A stretch of DNA of 37,301 nt from Deltaproteobacteria bacterium (GTDB lineage Bacteria; Desulfobacterota; Desulfuromonadia; Desulfuromonadales; Geopsychrobacteraceae), in NCBI GenBank assembly GCA_024280485.1, contig JAJRQB010000010.1:1-37301 (forward strand), written 5' to 3'. Shown here one piece after another: positions 25,738-33,242 of this stretch; positions within the stretch are counted from its first letter, which is position 1; each line of letters opens with the position of its first letter. The position numbers and the translations under genes are program-made. Under the pieces are notes generated by a model that saw only the letters and a program-made list of their open reading frames with translations, had not been told where the DNA came from and ran no database searches.

Positions 25738-25885
25738 AGGCGACCCCCATCTGGGTGTTCCGTCCTTGCCCCGCAAGGAGATCGTTAAGAACTTCACCCC
25801 GTGTGATGCTTCGCAGATCCTCTTTCCTTACAGAGTTGCGCTTGGTTCAAACCTGCCGGTTGAACCGAGTCGCGGGTCGCTCTGT
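25738..25885 (+). ncRNA. Candidate structured leader RNA of the aminomutase gene, copy B
   Basis: This is the second copy of the element at 22148-22297. The closing helix here is longer (GCGACCC with GGGTCGC). GGGTGTTC pairs with GAACTTCACCC, TGTGA with TCGCA, and GGTTC-A-AACC with GGTT-GAACC. Single-stranded joints such as CCGTCCTTGCCCCGCAAG and CGAGTCGCGGGTCGCTCTGT are nearly unchanged between copies. It lies downstream of the proX hairpin and 184 nt before the aminomutase start. It could also be an interspersed repeat, but both copies have the same orientation and spacing to osmolyte genes. Confidence 0.55.
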
Positions 25886-26069
25886 TCCAAAACAACCGAA
25901 TAGTGACAATTTTCAGGACGCGGCTGATGGCCTGCGCCCCATCTCTTCTGTGCACCTTTGCACCTGACGGCCGAAGTGTATACATGATAGCCCTCAGCAT
26001 TCATCCCTCCTGATTTCGTCAACTCTCAAACTCCGCAGAATCGATATAACCCTAATAATGGAGAAAAGC
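25886..26069 (+). other. Region between structured leader B and the aminomutase gene
   Basis: The 184-bp stretch has no gene. TTGCAC (25959-25964) with TACATG (25982-25987), 17 bases apart, could be a promoter inside the interval; if used, the structured element would lie upstream of the transcript instead of in its leader. Confidence 0.3.
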
Positions 26070-27140
26070 ATGACTGCTCAATGGCAAAAGCAGATGCAAA
26101 ACCAGGTCAACACTCTCGAAAAACTTTCAACCTACATTAATGTCTCTGACGACGAAAAAGAAGCGATCCAGTCTTTGGACACAAAATGGGGGACGACACC
26201 CTATTTTGCCTCATTAATGGATAAAGACGATCCGACATGCCCGATCCGGATGCAGGTCATCCCTTCAATGCAGGAGAAGGTCAATAAATTCGGGATGAAA
26301 GATTACCTGCTCTTCAAAGAAAATCGTAAGACAGAAGAGGTCCGTCCCGACAGTATTGCCCGTCAGTACACCGACCGGATCGCCTTTACCGTCATCCAGG
26401 ATTGCGGAATCTACTGCCGCCACTGTTTCCGCAAGGAGTTAGTTGTAGATCAGGATCTGCAGTTGCGTTTCGATGTTGAAGAAGGCCTGACCTGGATTGG
26501 CGAGCACGACGAGATTCGTGACGTGCTGATCACCGGCGGAGATCCTTTGCTGCTGTCGGATGAAAAGCTGAAGTATCTGATCGACAGCCTGCGCGCGATC
26601 CCGCACGTTCAGATGATCCGCATCGGCTCACGCCTGCCGATCGTTCTTCCACAACGGATCACCGAAGGTTTGAAAAAAGCGATCGGCGGCTTCCACAGGG
26701 TGCCGGTCTGGATCAATACTCAGTGCAACCACCCGAAAGAGATTACCCCCGAAACCGAAAAGGCCGTATATGAGTTGATGAGTTGTGGAGTCAATGTCGG
26801 CAACCAAGCTGTGCTCTTAAAAGGGATCAACGATGATGTGCCGACCTTCAAAGAGCTACACCAGAAACTGCTGCGCACCCGGATTCGCCCCTACTATGTT
26901 TTCTATTGCGAACCGGCCCCAGGAATCGATCATTTCCGTACCCCGGTTGAAAAAGGAGCCGAGCTGATCCGTGACGCGCTGCGGGGTCACACCACCGGGT
27001 TGGCGCAACCAATGTACGTGCTGGCCACCAATATCGGCAAGATCCCGCTGATGCCGGACTACTACATTGACGACAAGAATGACGCTGAGTACACACTGAA
27101 AAACTACAAGGGCGAGACAACCCGCATTCCGAACATCTAA
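26070..27140 (+). CDS. KamA-family radical SAM amino acid 2,3-aminomutase
   Basis: The start is the ATG at 26070 with GGAG six bases upstream; that site overlaps an earlier in-frame ATG at 26058. The 356-residue protein has the radical SAM cluster motif C112-x3-C116-x2-C119 (DCGIYCRHCFRKE), ITGGDPLLL, RIGSRLPIVLPQRIT and a PLP lysine candidate Lys324 in NIGKIPLMP. Known lysine 2,3-aminomutase binds the substrate side chain with two Asp residues, one in QCD and one in the VVDAPGGGGK loop. Here the first aligns with Glu281 and the second is absent (VLATNIGK, two residues shorter). The substrate may thus not be lysine; beta-glutamate or beta-lysine production as an osmolyte is inferred from the neighbours. 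No AblB-type acetyltransferase is adjacent. Confidence 0.85.
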   Translation: MTAQWQKQMQNQVNTLEKLSTYINVSDDEKEAIQSLDTKWGTTPYFASLMDKDDPTCPIRMQVIPSMQEKVNKFGMKDYLLFKENRKTEEVRPDSIARQYTDRIAFTVIQDCGIYCRHCFRKELVVDQDLQLRFDVEEGLTWIGEHDEIRDVLITGGDPLLLSDEKLKYLIDSLRAIPHVQMIRIGSRLPIVLPQRITEGLKKAIGGFHRVPVWINTQCNHPKEITPETEKAVYELMSCGVNVGNQAVLLKGINDDVPTFKELHQKLLRTRIRPYYVFYCEPAPGIDHFRTPVEKGAELIRDALRGHTTGLAQPMYVLATNIGKIPLMPDYYIDDKNDAEYTLKNYKGETTRIPNI

Positions 27141-27162
27141 GAAAATTACGACCAGCGAACGC

Positions 27163-27208
27163 TACCGGGCCGAAGAATTCTCCCATCAGAAAATTCTTCG
27201 GCCCGGTA
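27163..27208. terminator. 17-bp perfect inverted repeat, probable bidirectional terminator
   Basis: TACCGGGCCGAAGAATT and AATTCTTCGGCCCGGTA are perfect complements with a 12-base loop, between the convergent aminomutase and GDYXXLXY genes. The T tract is poor on both strands. Confidence 0.7.
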
Positions 27209-27250
27209 AATAAAATCCAAAAAAAAGCAGAAGTGGGGTTTTGATGAAAA

Positions 27251-27745
27251 TCAGGGCTGCCCTGTTCCCAGAACAACCAAGTCCTTATCTCGCAGATTAG
27301 TCAGAATCGAGTCCCCATCCGGCGCAACCCGAAATTCACCAAACTTGGCCTTTGTATAGTCTTTGGCATGCCCTTCTTGAAAGAAGAAGGCATTGGTCGC
27401 AAACTTTGAACGACCATCACGAATACGATAACGCATCAAGACTTCGTCATCAGCCAGGGCTGAATCCGCAACAAAATGGCTGAATGTTGCGCGGTTTTGT
27501 TCATCGATGGTCAGAACCAGATGACCATCCTCCAGGGTTTTGAGATCTTTCTGCCGAAAAGCCTGATTGGCAACTTCAAAGCGCAGGGCCATGTAATCGC
27601 CCTGCATCAGTGAGCGGGGATCGACCGGTGCCAGTGCCAACAACACCAGCCGACCTTCGGTTATCAACTGTTCACGTTGATAGATATTGAAGTTAACCGC
27701 TGCCAGCACGACCAAGGTTGTGAGGAGCAGAATGATTTTACGCAT
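27251..27745 (-). CDS. GDYXXLXY-family membrane-anchored protein
   Basis: The 164-residue protein has one N-terminal membrane segment (IILLLTTLVVLAAVNFNIY) and the family signature GDYMALRF after VDPRSLMQ (PF14345 type). The start MRKII at 27745 is chosen because GGAGG lies eight bases upstream. The gene overlaps the DUF4401 stop by eight bases, so translation is coupled. Genes of this family regularly sit beside DUF2157 and DUF4401 genes, as here; the joint function is unknown. It is last in a four-gene operon that begins with an M48 protease. Confidence 0.85.
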   Translation of the reverse strand: MRKIILLLTTLVVLAAVNFNIYQREQLITEGRLVLLALAPVDPRSLMQGDYMALRFEVANQAFRQKDLKTLEDGHLVLTIDEQNRATFSHFVADSALADDEVLMRYRIRDGRSKFATNAFFFQEGHAKDYTKAKFGEFRVAPDGDSILTNLRDKDLVVLGTGQP

Positions 27746-28835
27746 CGACTTGCCCTCCGCCAATAGGTGGAAAAAATCTGGACGGCCAGAATCTATTTAT
27801 CAGCAATCGACTCACAAGCAGCAGAGCACCCAGACCGAACAACAACATCGATTTTGTCAACAAAGTCGACTGCATCATGTAGTAGTAATTGGATAAAAAC
27901 CCACCCATAGCCAGCAGACCAAGCCCGATCATCACCCGGCTGCAAACGGCAAAGCCAACGATCAAAACCAGCAACGCTGGTGCGATTCCCGGAGCGACAA
28001 CAGATGCAGCCATAACCAGAGTTGCGCCAGCAAAAACAGTGCTCCCGGTTCGGCTGGCCGCTGCGATATCCATACGTTTAAGCAGGATGAAGACCACCGC
28101 AAAAAAAGTTACTGCAACCAGAGCCAGGCTCAACCAGGGCGAATAGATTTCAATCCAGTTCACAGCATGTCGTGATCGATGCCACCAGAGCCCGCGACCC
28201 CAGAGAATATTGACCCGGTAGAGCAGCAGTGACAGGGCGAGGCCATAGCCAACCGGACGATAGAGCGCGCTGAATTTGACCAGGCGGGTCTCCTGCAGCC
28301 AGATCCAGGCAAAAGCTGCCGCAGTAACGGCAGTTGCAATCCCGAAAACACCGAGACTATTCAAAGACAAAGAGAGCGCGAGCATTGCTGCCATACTCGA
28401 CATGACGCGATAAATAAAGTTCGGCATCAGTACAGTCAGAATCACTTCGACAACAAACGCGGCTCCAAACAGAGTAGAATCTTGACCGTCGAACAGCTTA
28501 CTCAGCCCAAAGATCAGCAACATCTGCCCGGCCAGGCCCACCGCCAGGCTGAACTGGGTGATAAAGTCGGTCTCCCGTTTGAACCTGAAAAGTGCAAATG
28601 CCCCGCCGCTGATGCAAACGCCAACAACCAGAGCAGCCAGAGCACTCTTCATCACAAACGCGAAACCGGCGCCAACAAAGCCGAGCAAAAACAGCGAGCC
28701 GATCCAGCCGGCAAACCCGAGCATCACGCGAATGTACCAGGGGGAGTCAATCTCATTGCCGCGAGGAAGATTCCCCTCAACCAATCCACCGGCTTGCAGC
28801 TTTTGCCACAATGCTTGACGGGCAAGAGCTTTCAT
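27738..28835 (-). CDS. DUF4401 integral membrane protein
   Basis: The 365-residue protein has about ten hydrophobic segments after a short soluble N-terminus (ALWQKLQAGGLVEG) and a first membrane segment starting WYIRVMLGFAGWIGSLFLL. This pattern and the neighbours fit DUF4401. It overlaps the upstream DUF2157 gene by four bases and the downstream GDYXXLXY gene by eight. Start ATG with AGGAGGAGAC upstream. Function unknown. Confidence 0.82.
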   Translation of the reverse strand: MKALARQALWQKLQAGGLVEGNLPRGNEIDSPWYIRVMLGFAGWIGSLFLLGFVGAGFAFVMKSALAALVVGVCISGGAFALFRFKRETDFITQFSLAVGLAGQMLLIFGLSKLFDGQDSTLFGAAFVVEVILTVLMPNFIYRVMSSMAAMLALSLSLNSLGVFGIATAVTAAAFAWIWLQETRLVKFSALYRPVGYGLALSLLLYRVNILWGRGLWWHRSRHAVNWIEIYSPWLSLALVAVTFFAVVFILLKRMDIAAASRTGSTVFAGATLVMAASVVAPGIAPALLVLIVGFAVCSRVMIGLGLLAMGGFLSNYYYMMQSTLLTKSMLLFGLGALLLVSRLLINRFWPSRFFPPIGGGQVDA

Positions 28836-29815
28836 GATGTCTCCTCCTGGGCCAACGCTTTCAGCCAGTAGCCACCAGCCGCCGACATGCCGATCACCGC
28901 CATACCAAGAAACAACAAACCTCCAGCGCTAAAACTATTTAAAATCATCATCCTGACCAGACCAGTTGTGACAACAATGATGGTACTCAAGACCCCACCT
29001 GCCAGCACAAAGATATCCTGAAACTTATGCCGATAGAGAGCATAGGCCGCTGCCAGCCAGACGCAGTAAACGAGTGGCCCGGCAATCCCAAATGAACGGA
29101 ATTCGACAATCGACCACACCGCCAGGGTTGTAATTAAACTGCCACTGGCAAAGGCCAACACCCGCAGAGCCCAACGCTCGTTCAAACAAACGACTCCGCG
29201 CTGGGCAGCAAACTCCCATAAACAGAGAATGACGGTATTAAAGATAAAGAAAGTCCAGAGCAAGGTCTCGGAGCCGAACAGTAAGCCGAAAAAACCGAAG
29301 AAACGCGGAAAGGTTTGAAAGTAGAGCAGCATGGAAAGATTGACCAGCCCGACCCAAAACAGCAGCAAACCACCAAAGCGAGCGATGACAACCCAGGGAA
29401 GAATCATCAGCGCCCAGCTTGCAAAGAGTTGCCAGGGATCGGCCCCGGTCTGATAAGTCTGCCCCACCAGCGCGAGCAGTGCACCGATCAGCAGGGTTGC
29501 AGAGAACAGGGTCGCTTTACCCGACAGTCGATCCAGACCGATTTTCCAGCAGATGCCGACCGTGATCAGGATCAAGATTTCAACCAATCCAAATTTGGCG
29601 TAGCGCCCCATCTCCTGCCAGTTATATGCGAAGAAAAAGATCACTCCGACTGCCATGAAGATGGAGCCGAGCCACAACATCAGGCGATCGAGAAAGCATC
29701 GCCAGTCGTTCGGAGCGGGATCCGCTTCCGTCAATTTCAGAGCATCACAGAGCGAGCCTTCACCGAGCTGGCCATGCTCGGCCCAATCCAGAATCTGTTT
29801 GCGATCGGATCTCAT
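28832..29815 (-). CDS. DUF2157 integral membrane protein
   Basis: The 327-residue protein begins with a ~45-residue cytoplasmic part (ILDWAEHGQLGEGSLCDAL) typical of DUF2157, followed by about ten membrane segments; the first contains MAVGVIFFFAYNW, a family hallmark. Its start overlaps the stop of the M48 protease gene by one base (TGATG type). It forms a membrane trio with DUF4401 and GDYXXLXY proteins. No catalytic residues are apparent. Confidence 0.85.
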   Translation of the reverse strand: MRSDRKQILDWAEHGQLGEGSLCDALKLTEADPAPNDWRCFLDRLMLWLGSIFMAVGVIFFFAYNWQEMGRYAKFGLVEILILITVGICWKIGLDRLSGKATLFSATLLIGALLALVGQTYQTGADPWQLFASWALMILPWVVIARFGGLLLFWVGLVNLSMLLYFQTFPRFFGFFGLLFGSETLLWTFFIFNTVILCLWEFAAQRGVVCLNERWALRVLAFASGSLITTLAVWSIVEFRSFGIAGPLVYCVWLAAAYALYRHKFQDIFVLAGGVLSTIIVVTTGLVRMMILNSFSAGGLLFLGMAVIGMSAAGGYWLKALAQEETS

Positions 29816-31080
29816 CAGTTCTCCTTCGCCAGGTCGTTGCCAATGCTCTCAATCGTCCTCAGATTCCGCACTCGTTCCACCACCGGGGGATGCGAATAGT
29901 AGAAGCGCGCATAGCTGGGATGAGGATGCAGGTTGGCGAGGTTCTCTTTACTCATCTTGACCAGAGCTGTCGCCAGATCTTCGGGATTGCCATGCAGCTC
30001 ACAGGCAAAACGGTCAGCCTCATATTCATCCCGACGCGACAGAATACTGAACAGGGGTGTAAGTGGAAAAGTCAGGATGCCGGAGAGGAAGAAGAGAATC
30101 ACCAGCCGCGCATAAAAACTGGCTTCAGCCATACCAACGAGCAGCGGCAGCCCCTGCCAGGCGATGAGGGTATGCGCCAGCCAGCAATAAAACAGCGCGA
30201 TTGCGGCCATCATGATCATCCGTTTCAAGATATGTTTCTTCTTCATGTGCCCCAGCTCGTGGGCCAAGACCGCCAGAACCTCTTCTTTGGAAAGTTGTTC
30301 CAGCAAGGTATCGAAGAGCACAACCCGCTTCTGCTTACCGATCCCGGTAAAATAAGCATTGGAGTGACCGCTGCGCTTGGAAGCATCTACCTGCAGCACC
30401 TTGCTCACCGACAGCCCCGCCTTCCCCATCATTTCACGGATATTCTCTTCCAGGCCTTCGACCTCAAGCGGCACGAACTTGAAAAAAAGTGGCTCGATAA
30501 CATAGGGCGAGATGACCATCATCAACAGGCTGAACCCGACCATCAGAACCCAGACCCAGAGCCACCAGTTTTCAGGTGACGATTGAATCAACCAGAACGC
30601 GGCTGAAGCAAGGAGAACAAAGAAGAGGCTGGAGAGCAACAGCGACTTAAGCTGATCAGCACCCCAGAGCCTGAAGCTCATATTATTGAAACCGAAGCGG
30701 GTCTCGATCCTGAAATGATTATAAAGATCGAAAGGCAGATCGATCAGCGTCTTCGCCAGTGACAAGAGTAGAAAAAAAGCGAGCCCAGCGGTAATAAAGT
30801 GAAGAGCATAGCCAGCCAACCAGCCGTCATACCAGACCATGAGTCCACCGTAGACAAAGACTAACGTCAAGGCGCTGTCGAAGAGACTCTGTATCAAAGA
30901 GACCTGCCCCTTGGCCAGCGTATAATCGGAAGATTTAGCCAGAGTTTCGGGATCGATAGCCCCCTCAAATTCCAGGGGGATCTGATGCCCATGCTGTTTG
31001 AGATGACGGTTATTCAGAAAGTGAAGTCCGCAGCCAAAAGCGAGGACGGCCAGATAGAGACAAATGATAAATGCGGTCAT
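29815..31080 (-). CDS. M48-family (Ste24-like) integral membrane zinc metalloprotease
   Basis: The 421-residue protein has an N-terminal M48_N region of five or so membrane segments (including ETRFGFNNMSFRLW), zinc motif HELGH at 274-278 and the third ligand Glu354 in DEYEADRFACEL. SNAYFTGIGKQKRVVLFDTL, shown in parts, is the usual segment before the active site. This is CAAX prenyl protease 1/HtpX-related architecture; bacterial members act in membrane protein quality control. It is first in an operon with DUF2157, DUF4401 and GDYXXLXY genes, all overlapping, so the protease may act on or with those proteins. Confidence 0.9.
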   Translation of the reverse strand: MTAFIICLYLAVLAFGCGLHFLNNRHLKQHGHQIPLEFEGAIDPETLAKSSDYTLAKGQVSLIQSLFDSALTLVFVYGGLMVWYDGWLAGYALHFITAGLAFFLLLSLAKTLIDLPFDLYNHFRIETRFGFNNMSFRLWGADQLKSLLLSSLFFVLLASAAFWLIQSSPENWWLWVWVLMVGFSLLMMVISPYVIEPLFFKFVPLEVEGLEENIREMMGKAGLSVSKVLQVDASKRSGHSNAYFTGIGKQKRVVLFDTLLEQLSKEEVLAVLAHELGHMKKKHILKRMIMMAAIALFYCWLAHTLIAWQGLPLLVGMAEASFYARLVILFFLSGILTFPLTPLFSILSRRDEYEADRFACELHGNPEDLATALVKMSKENLANLHPHPSYARFYYSHPPVVERVRNLRTIESIGNDLAKEN

Positions 31081-31294
31081 GAAGAGCCTGTTGGTGAATG
31101 GTTTTATGGCAGCCCTGATAGTCCGATAGGCTGCCAGGAGTATACAGAAATCTGCGCCAGCGCCAAGGCGGTATTTCCTTCAGTTTTGGTCACGACTTAA
31201 CAGCAGGGGCACAGCCGTGTTAATTTATATCAAATGACGACGATAAGCGCTGGCTTTCAGCACCACCCAACATACCCCCCAAGGCATACATTTA

Positions 31295-32073
31295 ATGGAT
31301 ATCGCTCAACTCACTGACCTGGTTGATAAATTTAATTACATCCAGGCAAAAATAAGTAAATATCTGAAAAACAATCAGTACATCTATCTCCGCGTATTCG
31401 ACAGCTGGCAGGAGAGTTACAACTCTTTAGCGAAGCAACTCAATGCAGATAAAACCTTGACGGTTCCCACCTTTAAACTGGGGCCTTTCGATTATTCACC
31501 ATCGGGAAAATCGATCAAAAAGACCAGCGTCGAAAAATTCTACAGAACTATCAACCACCAGGTCATCCGCCTCGAAGAAAAGCTTGAAGCTTTGAACAAA
31601 GCGGTTGAAGAGAAGTTGATCGCATCGCGCCCTCTCGAAAAGTTTTTCCAACGCGACGCTGACGGATCTCTGATCACGCCACTGCAATCAGACAACCGGG
31701 TCTTCCTTGCAATTCCCGCCAGTGACGCCAACCAGGAACTCTTCACGCGGGGGATTCAGCCCGCCCTGGAATCACAGAGGTTCTCTTTTTTCAAAGCCGA
31801 CCACGCCCTACTAGACGACCTTGCCCTCTGCGAACTCAGTCAAGAGCTGTACGCCTGTCGGCTGGCGATCTTCGACCTGACTGATCAGGCCCCGAACGTC
31901 ATGCTCGCCCTCGGTCTGGCCTACGGTATCGGCAAGCCGGTCATCATTCTTCAACATCAGACTGAGGTGTCACCCTCGGCCAGGTGAGCAACAACGGCTA
32001 TATCCGCTATGCCACCGCACAGGACCTCGAAACTTCCCTCACTGCAATACTGCAGCAGCACCCTGAATGTTGA
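31295..32073 (+). pseudogene. Frameshifted gene for a TIR/deoxyribosyltransferase-like protein
   Basis: The first frame runs 230 residues from ATG 31295 to TGA 31985. It has a helical N-terminal half with likely coiled coil (about 60-115) and a C-terminal nucleotide-binding-like domain (NRVFLAIPASDANQELF, ACRLAIFDLTD, APNVMLALGLAYGIGKPVIIL) as in nucleoside 2-deoxyribosyltransferase/TIR-like folds. After HQTEV the sense continues in another frame (VTLGQVSNNGYIRYAT ... LETSLTAILQQHPEC) up to the TGA at 32071. One missing base near 31966-31972 explains this. It may be a true mutation, a sequencing error or, less likely, programmed frameshifting; no slippery run is seen. The cellular role is unknown; NAD or nucleotide handling is possible. 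Confidence 0.7.
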
Positions 32074-32174
32074 ACGACACATCCCCCGGCCATTTCCGAC
32101 CGCAACCACCGGATGTTTGTTAAACTGAAGACTGATCGTCCGTTAGATCCCTACGCCGGGCAGGAGAAGACACA

Positions 32175-32702
32175 ATGACAACGAAACAAGCCAAATTCTG
32201 TAGAGAATCCCGTGCCGTAAAAGCCGCGATGGTTCTCCCTTCCGATACCAACAACTACGACACCATGTTTGGCGGCAAGGTGATGTTTTACATCGATGAT
32301 ATCGCCGCCATAGCAGCCACCCGCCATGCCCGCACCACGGTCGTCACCGCCTCAACCGATTCGGTCGATTTTCTCCACCCGATCGGCAGCGGGCAATCGG
32401 TCTGCCTTGAAGCCTTCGTCACCTGGACCAACCGCACCTCGGTCGAAGTTTTTGTCAAAGTTGTCGCCGAAAATATGATTAGTGGAGAACGCACCGTCTG
32501 CGCCACTGCATTTTTAACCTTCGTCGCCGTCGACATTAAAGGTCAAAAGCAGATGGTCCCCCCGGTTATTCCAGAAACAGAACTGGAACAGTTTCTTTTT
32601 GAGGGAGCCCCGGAGCGAGCGAAGAAAAGATTGGAAAAACGGGAGCAGTCAAAAGCCCTGGCAAAAAAGTTCGGGGTGAAGAGTGTTTTGCATGACAAAT
32701 AA
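32175..32702 (+). CDS. Acyl-CoA thioesterase, hotdog fold (YciA/YkhA/BACH type)
   Basis: The 175-residue protein hydrolyses acyl-CoA to free fatty acid and CoA. The hotdog signature is SDTNNYDTMFGGKVMFYID, with Asn and the TMFGG turn that carries the active site, then ASTDSVDFLHPI and VTWTNRTSVEV. A ~35-residue basic tail ends the protein. GGAG is eight bases before the ATG. It is convergent with merF. Confidence 0.9.
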   Translation: MTTKQAKFCRESRAVKAAMVLPSDTNNYDTMFGGKVMFYIDDIAAIAATRHARTTVVTASTDSVDFLHPIGSGQSVCLEAFVTWTNRTSVEVFVKVVAENMISGERTVCATAFLTFVAVDIKGQKQMVPPVIPETELEQFLFEGAPERAKKRLEKREQSKALAKKFGVKSVLHDK

Positions 32703-32740
32703 TTCAAAGGTGGAGTGAAACAACAAGCTAGCCAACCACC

Positions 32741-32938
32741 TTATCCCCTTCTCAGCAAAGCGTAGACTGTGATCAGGATAAAGACCGCCAGCACGGGGAG
32801 AAGGACGTAATCGAGATAACCGACGGCAGCCGACAGGCCAACGGCACCAAGAAAAACAACCAAAACCGGTGTGAAGCAGCAAAGCGCCGCGACAGCACTA
32901 CCGAAAATACCAACCCAGAGAAGTTTGCTCTTTTTCAA
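32741..32938 (-). CDS. merF: MerF-like mercuric ion membrane transporter (short form)
   Basis: The 65-residue protein has two membrane segments and the metal motif ALCCFTPVLVVFLGAVGLSA with the vicinal pair Cys20-Cys21, then VGYLDYVLLPVLAVFIL. Full MerF is about 81 residues and has a second vicinal Cys pair at the C-terminus, which is missing here. The start is TTG at 32938 with AGAGGA upstream; an in-frame stop lies just before, so no longer start is possible. It follows the [2Fe-2S] selenoprotein candidate by 13 bp, suggesting that metal passes between them. No merR, merA or merP is near, so the natural metal may be mercury or another soft ion. Confidence 0.85.
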   Translation of the reverse strand: MKKSKLLWVGIFGSAVAALCCFTPVLVVFLGAVGLSAAVGYLDYVLLPVLAVFILITVYALLRRG

Positions 32939-32951
32939 ATCTCTTCCTCTC

Positions 32952-33158
32952 TTATTGCTTCTTCACTTCGTTCACAACGCGGCGAACGTCAGCAAGGCAT
33001 CATCTGCCTTGCGGGTGTTTCGTTGAACACTGGCAGGTCCCTTTTTGTTTTTCGGCAACGATCCATTCAAGAATAGTCGATTGACCGTTATTACGCAGGA
33101 CATCATTGCAGATGTCACTTTCAGTGTAATTGAAACAGTAGCAAATCATATTTTCCAT
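32952..33158 (-). CDS. Candidate selenoprotein: small [2Fe-2S] (BFD/CopZ-N-like) metallochaperone with in-frame UGA
   Basis: The frame starts at ATG 33158 with AAAGG nine bases upstream and runs 52 codons to a TGA at 33002-33000, then continues 15 codons to TAA at 32952. The first part has CYCFNYTESDI, GQSTILEWIVAEK and TCQCSTKHPQGR, matching the bacterioferritin-associated-ferredoxin-like cluster domain with Cys at 6, 8, 42 and 44. In relatives known to me this domain goes on as NPKGR-C-C-L-GDVRRVV. Here it reads HPQGR-(TGA)-CLADVRRVVNEV, so TGA sits exactly at the first Cys of a vicinal pair and is most likely selenocysteine (residue 53). A hairpin CGTTC-loop-GAACG starts 11-12 bases after the TGA and could be the SECIS. 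68 residues in all. Partner of merF. Confidence 0.75.
32969..32988 (-). promoter_or_regulatory. Possible bacterial SECIS hairpin
   Basis: On the minus strand CGTTC (32988-32984), loop GCCGCGTTGT, GAACG (32973-32969), beginning 11 bases after the in-frame TGA. A further outer TTGCT/AGCAA pairing is available. Stem, distance and a G-T in the loop fit bacterial SECIS elements loosely. A competing 8-bp hairpin (GCAAGGCA/TGCCTTGC) encloses the TGA itself. Confidence 0.4.
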
Positions 33159-33221
33159 ATGAAGTTACCTTTGCCAACCAACCATTTAAATTTATGGCAG
33201 AACCATTTTACCGGCAGTTTG

Positions 33222-33242
33222 ATTATATCGCGGTATTACGCG
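33222..33242 (-). promoter_or_regulatory. Promoter and possible operator of the selenoprotein-merF unit
   Basis: On the minus strand a perfect TATAAT (33227-33222) lies 64 bases before the ATG. Directly upstream, in the usual spacer position, is the imperfect palindrome CGCGTAATACCGCG (33242-33229), a likely binding site for a metal-responsive repressor. The -35 box is poor, as in many regulated promoters. Confidence 0.5.

Noticed and set aside
22148-25885. Known c-di-AMP (ydaO) or c-di-GMP (GEMM) riboswitch
   Set aside because: The hallmark segments of these classes, as I remember them, are absent on both strands. A covariance search is still needed for certainty.
31108-31135. GGCAGCC/GGCTGCC hairpin upstream of the M48 gene, possible third copy of the 163-bp element
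   Set aside because: Only a few bases (AGTCCGA) resemble the element ends; no core is present.
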